From NCBI GenBank assembly GCA_030062745.1, contig CP099848.1, forward strand, positions 21,315,081 to 21,379,080: 64,000 bases of DNA. The letters are read 5' to 3'. The DNA comes from Capitulum mitella (taxonomy: Eukaryota > Arthropoda > Thecostraca > Pollicipedomorpha > Pollicipedidae). Shown in pieces: positions 11,261 through 22,845 of the stretch (position 1 is the first letter of the stretch; each line of letters begins with the position of its first letter). A program made the translations under genes and the position numbers. The notes under the pieces are model-generated. The model ran no database searches. It worked only from the letters and a program-made list of their open reading frames with translations, and was not told where the DNA came from.

Positions 11261-12490
11261 AGAGAACGAAAATCGTCAGCAGTTTAGTTGTTTGAACATT
11301 TGACCAATAAGCAACGGCCATGGATGTCGGTACGTTTTAAAGCTCGTAGAGCAAGGGTCGTTCCAAGACAATTTATTTCTTACCAGTTGCAGCACCGTAG
11401 GGGTTACGTTATAATTCTTCGATAGTAGTTAGGCCACCGGCCTGCTCGCTCCACGGGCCGCTTCAGCACTGAACTGAATAAGCGCGGAGTCTGAATACTG
11501 AAATAAGCAGCCGCTGCACACCGACATTCTTGAAGCAAACTTTTGCGAAATGAAAAGGGTAAGAAAAATCAGAAGCCTGTTAAAATCCTGTTAAAATCAA
11601 AAGCCTGTTAAATTGTAAATAGCATACGACGTTACCAGCACGGAATAGAACGCTGGTAATGCTAGACGCGTCGTGTCAGTAGTCCATGGCAAATAGATCC
11701 ATCTGCGTATGTTCTGCATTTATTATTTTTCTAAATAAATTTGGCCCGCATGGCTTGTTAGGGTGCTGTTAGAGATTCGTTCACGCCGCATACGGAGTTT
11801 TTCTGTTAGTGTAAATATTCCTACTTCTCTAAAGAAATATTTCTATGGCTATTCCTGAAAAAAGATGTCATGTCTTCAAGTCAGCACTTGGAGATTTCTG
11901 CATACCCTCCGATACGTACAGCCGATCATGCAATTCCAGGCAACGGCTAATTTTGTGGTGAAAGTTTAATGTGCCGTTAAAGATGCGACGCGACCGTGTG
12001 GTAGCCAGCATGACCCTGTCTTGGTCAGTTGCCAGCTGACCCCCGGACTAAATCTCGAAAGTCTGGCAACCCAGAGGAAGGGGAGGTCAGCGCCATGGAT
12101 ATAATTGCCGGGGGGACAGGAGGCATGTTCCCCACTTTTTGGCCCGTGTTGCGGACGCCCCTTTACGGCACAGTAAAAGGCGTTTTGAACGACAATTTTG
12201 AAAAAAAAATTAAACCCCATCCCAATAAGTATCAAATACAAGGTGTTCTCCTTGTCTTTTTTTGCTGAGGGAGGCCCTTTTTAAATATTGAGCAGCCATT
12301 AGCCCCCAAGACGCCTTCTCCCTTCCCCATACCTTGATCAACCACTCCTGGTGGTCATGACTGTCCTGTACAGATAAGCGCTCTCGTACACAGGCCAGGT
12401 AACTCTGCAATGCCCGGCGCCCAATGTAAGGCCAGGGGTTCCCTTTTCTTGTATAGTTGAGACGCCTCTAAAGAATTTTGCTCCCCCCAA
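11261..12490. other. Non-coding spacer
   Basis: No exon or repeat family was recognised. A short AAAATC-rich local duplication lies near 11575-11610. The small open frames present on both strands look random. Confidence 0.4.
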
Positions 12491-12503
12491 TAGTTCAGAC
12501 ACG

Positions 12504-13170
12504 TCTACGATGCAGGCGCCCTTCAGAGGCCAGGCGCCCTCGTACAGATTAGGCACCTCTCGAGGGCTGGGCGCCCTTGGCAAGCGATGGCGCCCCTTAC
12601 GCATCAGGCGCCCTGGGGGACTCGGCGCTCTTGGTGAGCGAGGTACCCCGTGCACATCAGGCACTCTTGATATATTTGGCGCACCTCTGCAGACCAGGCG
12701 CCCGCATGGGACACCTTACAGACCAGATACATCTACGATGCAGGCTCCCCTTACAGGTCATGCGTGCCCGTACAGATCAGGCGCCCCTCGGGGCTCGGCA
12801 CCCTTGGCGAGCGAGACGCCCCGTATACATCAGGTGCCCCTCTTATATTTGGTGCCTCTCTACAGGCCAGGCGTTCGTACGGTGCACCTTACAGACCAGA
12901 CAAGTCCACGATGCAAGCACCCCTTTCAGGTCAGACGCCCCCTCCCCCTAAAGTTCTGGCGCCCCTGATATATTTGATGTCCCGTCTACAGACCAGGCGC
13001 TCCTACGGAACACATGTATCTAATTTAAAAAGTTGCATTAGTATATGTGCCTTTAAATCCATAAATATGTAAGAAAACTACCGATTCCATTCCAAACAGA
13101 TAGCGCCCCTGCTGGAGGTCGGCGCCGCCCCTCCCCTCCCCCGGAGGTTGGCACCCCTGGACGAATGGTC
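12504..13170. repeat. Degenerate GC-rich minisatellite (CAGGCGCCC-type units)
   Basis: A ~20-bp motif of the form CAGGCGCCCNN recurs about twenty times, and a higher-order unit beginning CTACGATGCAGG restarts near 12505, 12733 and 12906. Because the repeat is GC-rich it stays open in several frames, producing spurious proteins of 100-150 residues full of RRP/APL patterns. It is not a gene. Confidence 0.8.
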
Positions 13171-13239
13171 CCCGCTTCCACTTTTCGTCGCGCTCCTACA
13201 CCCTTGGCCAGCGTCCTAACCAGCTGAGTTACCGACCAC
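13165..13239 (-). pseudogene. tRNA-like sequence (decayed tRNA or SINE head)
   Basis: On - this 75-base stretch begins GTGGTCGGTAACTCAGCTGG, close to the A box of tRNA genes (TAGCTCAGTTGG). Its last six bases (GACCAT) can pair with its first six. The anticodon arm is poor, and no B box (GGTTCGANTCC) is present. It is either a decayed tRNA or the head of a tRNA-derived SINE, or chance. Confidence 0.25.
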
Positions 13240-13381
13240 GGTAGATTGTTGGCTTACTTGAAATACTGGTAATGCTTTGTCTGTGAGAAGGTAAGAGGAA
13301 ATGGACTTTTGATAAAGTCGTTCGTTGATATGGACAGCTTTCAAACACTTCTGTGAATGCTACTTCCAGTTTGTGATATGT

Positions 13382-14559
13382 TTAACCCTATTACCGGCGG
13401 GGGAGCTGAATCCACCCCCCTCGGCCTTTTGCTTGCCAATTCCAGGTTTTTTGACGCGGCTTCACGAAACTTGGTGACTTTTCCTAACTATTCTTTTTAC
13501 GTACTGTGACAAAATTTTGGAATTCTGTTTCGCTCAGGGGCGAAGTCAGGCAACGTTTTTGGGAGACACCTCAGGCCATTTTTGGCCCTGTTGAGGGTGA
13601 AAGCAAAATGACTGCCAAAACTAGCATTTTTAAGATAGAACCTAAAACCTTATATGAACGTATAGCTAAATAGTTGGGAAACATGCAAATATAGTTTTTA
13701 CAAGGTCAGATCGAGATCAAAAGTCAAAATTTTGTTTCATAGTAATAATTTTGGTGCGACTTTTTGAAATGCTGAACCCAGAATATATATGACGTAGAAT
13801 GGTGACATCTTCTTGTGTATCAAGTTTTAACTCGATGTCAGGTCGGGTTACGGAGCTATGACCTGAAATGTCAGTGCGCGTACCCTATATCACAATAGTC
13901 GTAAAATGGAATTTTTGAAGTAGTGAATTCAAATGATTGAAAACGTTTACAGAAAATAATAAATGCACACGAGATCATTCCAAGTGGCTCCAAGGTCATT
14001 TGGAGTCATTTAAGGTCAAAGGTCAAAAGTTGATCTGAAGAACATGTGACCATGACAGTTCTCCCTGTTTCATGTCCCTGGTACCGCCTATGCTAACATT
14101 ATACAAACACTGTAATATGATTTGTACTTCCTTAGCATAGCATGACTAGCAGAAGCCCAAAAACGTGCCTTTGCCTTTTTGATCATTCAGTTGTTGAAAA
14201 ACTAATCGCCCTATTTTTTACATCCTGTGAAAGTCTATGGATTTTCTCAAAATTTCACATGTATGTACCAATGGTAAAAGTCCCATGCATAATCTCTTGA
14301 TTCATGCCAATATAATCAAAATCGGTCCATAAACAACGGAGTTATAAGAGGCCAAAAAATATCCCAATTTTGACTTTTTTGTCCGCTTTATCGACCCTTT
14401 TGAAAATTTTGAAAATTCCTTGTTCTAAAAATGTAGTTTACGTCATGGCAAATCGATTGTCGTTTGTTGCGATGAAATCGGACGAGTAGTTCTCGAGATC
14501 TCGAGGGTCCGAATCCGTCCCCCCCCCGCCGGGAATCGGCCCTCCGGGAAGAGGGTTAA
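13382..14559 (+). mobile_element. piggyBac-like non-autonomous element, copy 3
   Basis: TTAA repeats at 13382-13385 and 14556-14559 flank a 1170-bp element. The ends are CCCTATTACCGGCGGG and, in reverse complement, CCCTCTTCCCGGAGGG. It is more diverged than copies 1 and 4. The DR1 site (14013-14025) is intact, but an upstream AGGTCA of the array has changed to GAGTCA. No coding capacity is recognised. Confidence 0.8.
14013..14025 (+). promoter_or_regulatory. DR1 site in piggyBac-like copy 3
   Basis: Exact AGGTCA-A-AGGTCA. It is retained although neighbouring parts of this copy have diverged. Motif-based only. Confidence 0.4.
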
Positions 14560-15410
14560 AACTATTTTTTGGAATATGCATCACCAGTCATCATCTATTT
14601 CCCATTGCACCGCTGTGGGCGTAAAATTACGCGCTTAACTGTTATGAATGTTTTGCAATATCTGGACTTTTTTTGAAACGTCGGAGCGCTGACTGGACGT
14701 TAAGTGCAACAAAAAATTCATAGCACCAATGTTGTGAGCAGGCCATGCATCAGATAAAAACCGCAGCATCGCCGACAAAAAGTGGCCTTTAGGCACCGGA
14801 ACTTTGTGTATGATGGACAAATATGCAAATCATTTTGAACCAAAGCGGCCCCTCCCTTTCATTTCCTAAAAGAAAAAGAAACGCTGTTTTGTTTTGCCTC
14901 GAGAGCAAACGTTTTCAAGCTTGACGAGGCCTCCTCGTTTCTACGAAGGCCAGAATTTTGCCCAGATTAAAAAAGATTAAAGAGGAGATTAAAGAAGCGC
15001 ACGTGCCATTTTCAGCCCATTGTGTTCATGCCAAACCAAATGCATAAAGCTGATGTATTCGCTTGAAAACCGAGGCGATCCTGCCGTTACATGCTGTTCA
15101 TTGTAATTCCATTCCTGAGTCTCCTCATTTGTGAGATTGTTAAAAAATAACAGTAGGCATTGTCCTGCAAAGTATCTATCAGGACCATAAGTATCTGTGC
15201 TGTTATGAACAACGAACGCTCCTAGTGGCGTCTCCGACCATCCGAGGACTGGCAGTTAGCGTTCCTGTTATTTCAGCACCGTTAACTTGGCTGAACATCT
15301 TTAATTTTGGTCGAAGACCCTATTAGCAGTTTCATTCGTGGCTCCCGACGCTTGGTATCACTCAAAGTCCAAATCATACTTTGTTGTCGGCAATCAGCGC
15401 AGTTACCCGT

Positions 15411-15594
15411 CGAAAGTCCTACGAACTACGACCAGGTATCTAATGAAAAAATGTCGTCTTCCAAAACACGCCAAAAGCTGTTCCAGTTTCCAGTTTCCAG
15501 TTCGAAAGTCCTACGAACTACGACCAGGTATCTAATGAAAAAATATCGTCTTCAAAAACACGCCAGAAGCTGTTTTGTTCCAGTTTCCGGAGGC
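15411..15594. repeat. 92-bp tandem duplication
   Basis: The block beginning CGAAAGTCCTACGAACTACG at 15411 recurs at 15503, an offset of 92 bp, with few differences. A short CCAGTTT repeat joins the two units. It lies at the edge of a GC island. Confidence 0.85.
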
Positions 15595-15599
15595 GGGTG

Positions 15600-16110
15600 A
15601 GGGCTGCTCGGAATGAATCACTGGTGACGAGGTGACCCACGCAACCTGCGCGTGCCAACGCGCCGATCCAATTGGCACCGTTCCAGACGTTCCGACCAGC
15701 ACAGGGCCGGCTGCGTCGGGCAGGGGCGGGGGAGGGCAGCTCCGTAAACTCGGAAGGTTCCGATGACGTCAGTGACCATCTTAAGCCACTGCGCGCTGAG
15801 AATTCTCCGCCATGAATCCAAGAGTTCTCAGTGCACGCGCACTGCCGTTTCCGTGAGCCTTTCCCGCACCATTCGGCTCGCTTTAGCGGCCCTCGGCATT
15901 GCAGATCTGGAAGGCGAACTGTGCCAAGGCCGTGGTGCCGCCTCTTGCAGACGGGATCTGGGTTTGAGGAACGGATCACGCCCAGGGCGCGTGCGCAGGG
16001 GGCGGGGGAGTGGGCCAGAGCAGAGCAGTGGCGTGATGTCGTCTCGTGAGACTGTGTAACGGGACTTGTCAATGTCGAACGCCGGCCTGGCCGGTGCCGG
16101 ACCAGACTGT
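15600..16110. promoter_or_regulatory. CpG-rich island
   Basis: This is a compact GC- and CpG-rich block with a perfect CRE palindrome TGACGTCA at 15764-15771. A long frame on - through it (218 residues) shows no family resemblance. It could be the promoter or first exon of an unseen gene; the sequence alone does not decide. Confidence 0.25.
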
Positions 16111-17345
16111 TGGAGCAGGCAGGCAGAAATTTACGAACATTCGAGTTTGGGTTAATTTGCCGAATGTGTGTCACACAAGCCCTTTTTCTCCTTTTCCACT
16201 GTTTGTGATGGTTGAAACGGGGTTGTCGCGAACTAGTCCTTGTTCGAATTCGCCGAAATCTTCATCGAGTTCATCCTTTTTAGAGGGCATAGACTGAAAC
16301 TCGCATCATTGTCTCAATTTGAAACAACGGTAGTGCTCTTTGCAGAGCAATCTAATGATGCAAATCAATAAGAGGGTGAAAAGGGATTTTCAGAAATATT
16401 TGCATACGCCAACAAAATCAGTGTTCCTCTTACCGCGTTCGATGTTTACATCGTTGCCGACGTTTGACGAAAGAAGTCGTCTTCCAAACTGAGCTAATCC
16501 TAATACACGAGTACGTTCAAAAATTCCAACGTCATTCGCCACAAAGGCCAAGTCGTTTCGTAACGCGCTTGTGATAAGGACTGGCCAGTAGTAGTGAGGC
16601 CGTTTCAAGCTCCCATTACTGAACCTTAATGAATGTTTCAATTGTCACCCGAGTGTTCTGGATTAGGACAGAATCGATAACATATACATTTAACATATAC
16701 ATTTTAACTGAGCCCTTCTGGCTGACACCAAGACAGACCGATATATCATTTGCAGATATTTCTCTTCTCACCTCACGGGGACCTCCACGTGATCTGACGA
16801 CGCTGCTCTGGCGGGCGGCCAGGCAGAGGCAATAGGCGGGATTATTTTCGTCGGCGTCTGGCAGTCAGCTGGACTGCGTCGCCCTCTGAGCAGCATCGTC
16901 TCCACGGCAACCGTCCGTCGCTGGCCGGCCGAGCCGGCCGCCGCCGTCGCCTCGGACGACTGGGTCTCTTCGCCGGAACACGCCCCCCGCCTTGGCCCGG
17001 GGGTTTTTTGCTCGTTAGGTGTAACTGCGCCTGTCGTATTGTTTGATTTGGCGACGGCGGCTCGAAGTCTGGGAGCCGTTTTTGGCCAAACGTACTAATT
17101 TGGGTATTTGCTACGAATGTCAGGCCTCTTCTTACTTCACTCTTTTTGCTTGGTCAAAACCCGTCGACATTGACACGCATTCGAGTTCAGCGGGGCCTCC
17201 CGTCGTCTCTCCTTTGCAACGGCACGAGTTTTTCGACACTTTTCTTAGCTCTAGCAGAATGTATGTCGGCCTTTCCTTCCATTCCTTTTCTTGTACTACA
17301 TTCATCCAATACCTAAGCCTCTTACACATGAATTCAGGATGAGGC

Positions 17346-17415
17346 GTCAATCCGTACATCGCGTACATACATACATAAATCGCGTACGTACGCACATACA
17401 TAAATCGCGTACAAT
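17346..17415. repeat. Short tandem repeat of CATACATAAATCGCGTAC units
   Basis: Units built from ACATACATAAATCGCGTAC repeat about twice, plus a partial unit, rich in GTAC palindromes. Simple local duplication in non-coding DNA. Confidence 0.7.
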
Positions 17416-20400
17416 CCATCGGTCATGAACACCGTGTTTTTGAGATTACGTTTATTACTGTCGTAGCGAGAAGCATATTCCACTTCACAGATTTCGACTG
17501 TGTAATTTTGAGAACACTGTAAGGATTTAACAATAAATAAACAAGTGGCAAGCTTTCAGGTCACCTGCAGTCTCTGTCGGCGCTGTGGGCGTTCCAACGC
17601 ATATTAAAGAATATACACATACCACTGAAAGGCCGCAGGCATGTTTAAAACCTGTCAAGCCTGCCGGATCGTTGCCCAACGTTCGCGGAGCCGACACGCA
17701 CAATTTTAACCTTGAAACGGTAAGGCGTAGTAGGCGTATCAACGCGCCTGCCCGTTCCAAGTTTTCAAGTGTCCTGTCAGGGTCTGAGATACGATCCGTT
17801 AATAATTTTTTCTTGCATTCATACATGAAACAGGGTGTGTTGGATTGACTGTGTGGCCTGTGTCACTGGAGCAAAGGCCTGATGATTTTTTGCTATCGTT
17901 TTTATTTCATCTCAGGCAACACATTTCAGTTACGCCATCATTGGCTATAACCGTGGAATGCTGAAAGCGAACATTTGGTTTTCTGGTACAAATGATGGAA
18001 TGGGGACGCGAAGCATGCAAGCAGTGCATCATGTGCTGTTATGCATTTTTACGTTTGTTTCATGCATTCATTTGAATACACTGCAGTAATGTGATGTAAG
18101 CTCCGGTGTATTCAGTTAACGCCTAAACCTGCATTCGAACCGCGCATTGAATGAATACTCAGCATACGGCAGACATCAAGGTCGCCTATCGTCAAAGTTC
18201 CGAAAACGAATCAAGCTCAGAGTGCATTTTTGCCAACAAAAAAGAAGCGTCACAGTGTGCGTCGTTTGGGATACATTGGTGCGGGACCGCTTCCGAAATG
18301 CTTTGTTTTATTTCGACACGAGAACAAGGACGTAGACTGGAAATAAATGACTAAAACCAATGGGCCCCGCCATTCCTTTTTGCGTTGATACTTCTTTTAC
18401 AAAACGGCCCCCTGGACGTCTTGCCTGTGCGCGCTGCCTGTATTCAGGCTCGCTCGCGACAAGCAAAGAAATACACTTCATGGAACGCGGGCACGTCCGT
18501 GATCAGGGCACAGGTTCAGTCGAGCGACTCTTCACATCTGGTGACCGGTCAGCTGGCCAGTGACCCTGACAGCGCGGACTGTGGGGCATTCCTGACGCTC
18601 CCTGGCTCCGAGCCCCGGCCAGCTATCAGCCCCCAGAGCGGGGATCGGCGGAGAGGCTGAGAGCCGTCTTCCATTGGCACCTCACGCAGAAAGCGGCAGC
18701 GACACGCATGTTCCGCCAGCGCATCGGTCACTCAAAGTTCGCGAGGCATTGGCACCCCGGCGTCAGGATCGGTCCGCCTGTTCGGGCAGGCGGGCGGCCG
18801 TGGCGGCAAGTTCAGCCAGTCCAGGCGGGCAGTGAACTTGGCGACCAGCCCCTCGAATTTCCAGACGGTGAAGCAGGTCGCTGGGGAGCGCGGCTCGATC
18901 CATTTGTCGCATGCGACAGCGGAACGCCGGTACTGGCCGCCATACGAGGCTATTATTTATGCCGGATAAACAGGGCGACGGCGTGTAGTAAATCGTCCAG
19001 ATAAGTTAAGTACCCACCTGCCGGAGAGCAAAGGGAACATGGCCTGGATTGCCGCCTGGCGTCTGGAAATAGACAGGGTGGGACGGCCCGGGCATCGCGC
19101 TAATATGAGGGTCACACATTTTTGTCAGGATGCAGCGCAAAATCAGAGGTCGTAGGAAGCAGGAGCGGACCGACGACCTTTGGTCACTGCCCTTTGTAGG
19201 GAATGAGCGACAATGGAATATTCGAGGGCCCTGAAATTTTCGATCTTGCACAATGGGAAAGGAAGGAAGAGTAATGTTTGAGCAAAATAAGAAGGGAACA
19301 GAGAAAAGGGAATAATGAACCCCTGCCATTCCAAGAGGCCTACTGAGCCATTGACCCGTGGAATATTCCTAGATCAGGTCGTGATCGGGAGCAATGTTCT
19401 GTAAGATAGAGGTCGAAAGATTAACGGCAAATCAGCACAAAGCAAGAAAAGTTTCCCCACACCCAAAAGCAAAAGGCTTTTTCAGCGTGTTGAATTTTTC
19501 TCCGCTGGGGTACCTGTACAGAGAAGATTGTCGGGATTCCTGTCCAAATCAAGTTACGTTGCGCCGAGTAGCCGATAATGCATTTCTGGACTACGCATTA
19601 CGTGAAATGTTTTACCAGCAGCCACCTCTGAAAAAGCAAACATACAAAAGTCGATCAGATTGAACGGCGTAGCTAATATCCGTGCCAATACCTTTGCATC
19701 AAGCATGTATCAGATGATACTTGACGCAATGCATTATCAATCGGTTTCAAATCACTATTTCATCCTCCATGGTGGTCTACCTGCCCCAAATCGACCGACT
19801 GAAACCGGCCCTGTATAGTTTCGATTCCACACAGCAGATGTCGCCTTCATGTTCAAACGCCATACAAGTGCTGCTCGTCGCCTGATGTGCTGTTGTTACA
19901 GACCACTTCAGTTCTGATCTGTTTCAGCTGACTGCAGGAATGCAAGAATTCCAAATCGGCGGAAACGCCACGGCACCAAGCGAACATCTAGAGCCATCGG
20001 AAAACCATGAGCCATAAACGAACCTGGCGACCTGGTGTGCGGCGACCGGCGGTGTTTGTTAGTGTAAGCCAGCACCAGATCGCCTTAGCGACTGCGGCCG
20101 GACAACGACGCGCGCCGGACGTGCAGACTGCTCCGACAACATTGGCGTATTGACACCGCCCGTCCGTCTGTGTAACCAACGTCCGCCGTGATCTCTCGGT
20201 CAATATTCCCACAGGAAAACGTGTACAAGCGAGCGGCCAAGGTGAACGTAACTCCAGAGCTGGGCATGTTCTCTTTTTAGGTCAGTTGACGCGCTGATGC
20301 TGCACATCGTTCGCGGCAACACAAAGTGATCATTAATGGGTATTTGCAGACGTTTCTTGCACTACTGCAGTAAAGAAATGTTGATATGTAAGGGTATCTG

Positions 20401-22845
20401 GTGGCCCACAAGCAAACACATTGGCCTAGATTCTGTGAATTCTGACCTATGCAAATAGCCGTCAGCTTCTTGTATCCATCAACGTACGAGCGTTGACAGA
20501 AGAAGTGTTTATGTCAGAGATGCGAAAGTATAATGACTTCGGTTGGTTTCTTGGCTAGCAGATTTTGTCGCGTTTTCAAGCGACTCGACCCGACTACCGA
20601 CAATTTTGACGATAGTGACCACCTTCTGCACGCATGTCTCGTAGGTTTTGGACTCAGATTTTACGGTTTCGGGCTTGCTTTCGCAGTCGTGCTACGGCGA
20701 GGCCTTCAGGCGAAGTAGATGGTCATACGGAGATGTTTTGTAATATAACGGGCTTGGGGTAGATCGCAGGGTCTTACTGATTTTGATAATCCTTTGAGCA
20801 TCGCACTGTGGCAGAGCAAAGCCTGCTGGACTTGCGTGTGTCACTGCTGAGGAGCCCGCAAAGAGCAAATGATTAATTGCAGGATGATTTCCTCAACTAG
20901 TCTGCTGACATGGCACAAGTCATTGGCGTCTCCCCGAACTTCTATTGTGGATTTGGCGCTTTGCAGCAAAAAGAGATCGGCCAGGTTCGGCACTTCACAT
21001 TTATTGCTGATATTATGTGACCAAAATATGTTTGACGGATTGCAGGCAAAGGGCGTGATATTTCCATCACCCGACCACCCGGGTTTCCTGTGCTCTTGTG
21101 TGGGGACGAGAAAGTACCTTGAGACTGCGTAACAAGCTGACCACAGGACAAGGTGCCGGGTTTGTCCGCTACTACAGGGAAAGTTAGAATACGTTTTCCG
21201 AGATTTACTCCGAGTGTGTAGTAGTGGGCTCTTGAGGATTAGCAGATTTGAGAAATGGCTTACTTAAACTATTTGCCTATAATCTTTTAGCTTGGTACGG
21301 ACATTTAGTTCAGGCTACAGTGACGCGGGAAATTGATTGCTTTTGGGGTTTGTCAGCTATAAGTATTACAGAAATCCGAAAACGTTATGCAGACAATGCG
21401 ACATATCCATGTTCCATTCATTGCTCTGGCAAATATACACAAGTACCGCTTATGCAATTTGTCGCCCTTGTATGGCGTGCAGTGTTGCGAAACAGTGAAG
21501 CACTCCAGATACCAACGTTGTTTAATCCTCAAGTGCTGAAATGGCGAGCAAGTAGTTTTAGAGTGCGGGCTGACCTCTGATGTAATTACACGACAATAAC
21601 GTGTGTTTTTCGGTGGAAGTTAACCAGAAGACTGAGCAGAACCCTTCGTGCGGATTTAGGCTCTCCCGTGCCCAGGTACACCGATCCCGAGTAAGGGTCG
21701 GAGACGTCTCCGAAGGTTTCTAGGCGTCAACCCGCGTCTTCTTGTCCATCCGGACGCATGTCAGCTCCGCCCGCCACAGACCGGAAGATAAAACGAGCGT
21801 CGTACAAGAGTCGATATATTACATCCAAGCCTCGTTTATCAGCTGTGGATAGTTGCCTGGGCAAAACCTATTTGCCGTTCGGCTGTTCATGGCACAATAC
21901 GATACGTGGGTAGGGACTCATCCGGTCCAATTCATTAAACAGCCTGTTCAGTTCGAATATCTGGCATTGCAACCCCCAGCCACGACAGCGATCATTGCAT
22001 ATTGTGAACAAACTGGCAGCTTCCGTCCCTAAACGCACATTCAACACAGCAGGGTCCTTCCCACTAGACCCCGTTTGCTTCGATACTGTCTGGTCAGCAA
22101 ACAATCCTTGACGCTCGGCTGCTCCCGAAAATATTAAACAATCGAACAGCATCTCATTTCGCCAGCATGCTGTGCCGGCATGCCAGCTCCATAAAATGAT
22201 GGCAAGACATGAGCTCTGTACAGTACAAGCACCGCTGCTGCCGTTTATGGACAGGCTAGCTGGCCGTTGCAAAACGTCACACGGCCGCCTGTTCGGCAAA
22301 ACAGAGCACAATCTCGCCGCATCGCGCAGCAAAAGTCAAGGCGGATGAGCCGCCTATCTGTACTTTGGTGCACGGAGTTTGCGCACGCCAGGCGAGAACA
22401 CGCGACGCTCCTTGTGGCGCATTCTCGGCCCGGCGCAGACCGGCCGGGGCCAGTCGCCGGCCACCGCTGGATGGACGCTTCACAGCACAAATACAGCTTG
22501 CGAACGCTCCCGTATTGCACGGTCGATCCCTCAGATCTGCGTGAAGAGTCGCGCGGCGGCGGCGCGGCGCGCCGCTCTCGTCACGTCGGCGCGCGGACGG
22601 CGGCCGCGTCGTCTCGCGGCTGCCGCCGGCCGGCGCCGTCTCGCCTCAGGGCTCTCACGCTGCTCCCGCGCCGCCCGGCAGCTCTCGCGCGCCGGCCCGA
22701 ATCCGGGCCTCTATTCCGGCGGAGGCGGCCGCAGCCGACCGGTCGGACGGCGCAACGGCGCCGACCCATGGCGAGCGTCTTCCCGCTGCTGCGCCGGCCG
22801 CCGAGGCGCCGCGGCAAGTCAGACCAGGCTGGTACCCGGCGGCCA

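Larger units (their letters stand above)
14560..22845. other. Long non-coding stretch with GC islands
   Basis: No exon could be supported. GC-rich islands lie at about 15600-16110 (with a TGACGTCA at 15764), 16790-17000 (with TCTCCACGGCAAC near 16899, an imperfect RFX X-box) and 18500-18960. Open frames inside them run on several strands at once and match no family. A 92-bp tandem duplication and a short GTAC-rich repeat are listed separately. Sequence from 19000 to 22200 shows nothing recognisable. Confidence 0.4.

Noticed and set aside
12510-13072. Overlapping 100-150-residue open frames on +
   Set aside because: Translation of a GC-rich minisatellite, open in several frames at once.
15518-16174. 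218-residue open frame on -
   Set aside because: Crosses a GC island and part of a tandem duplication; no domain or splice support.
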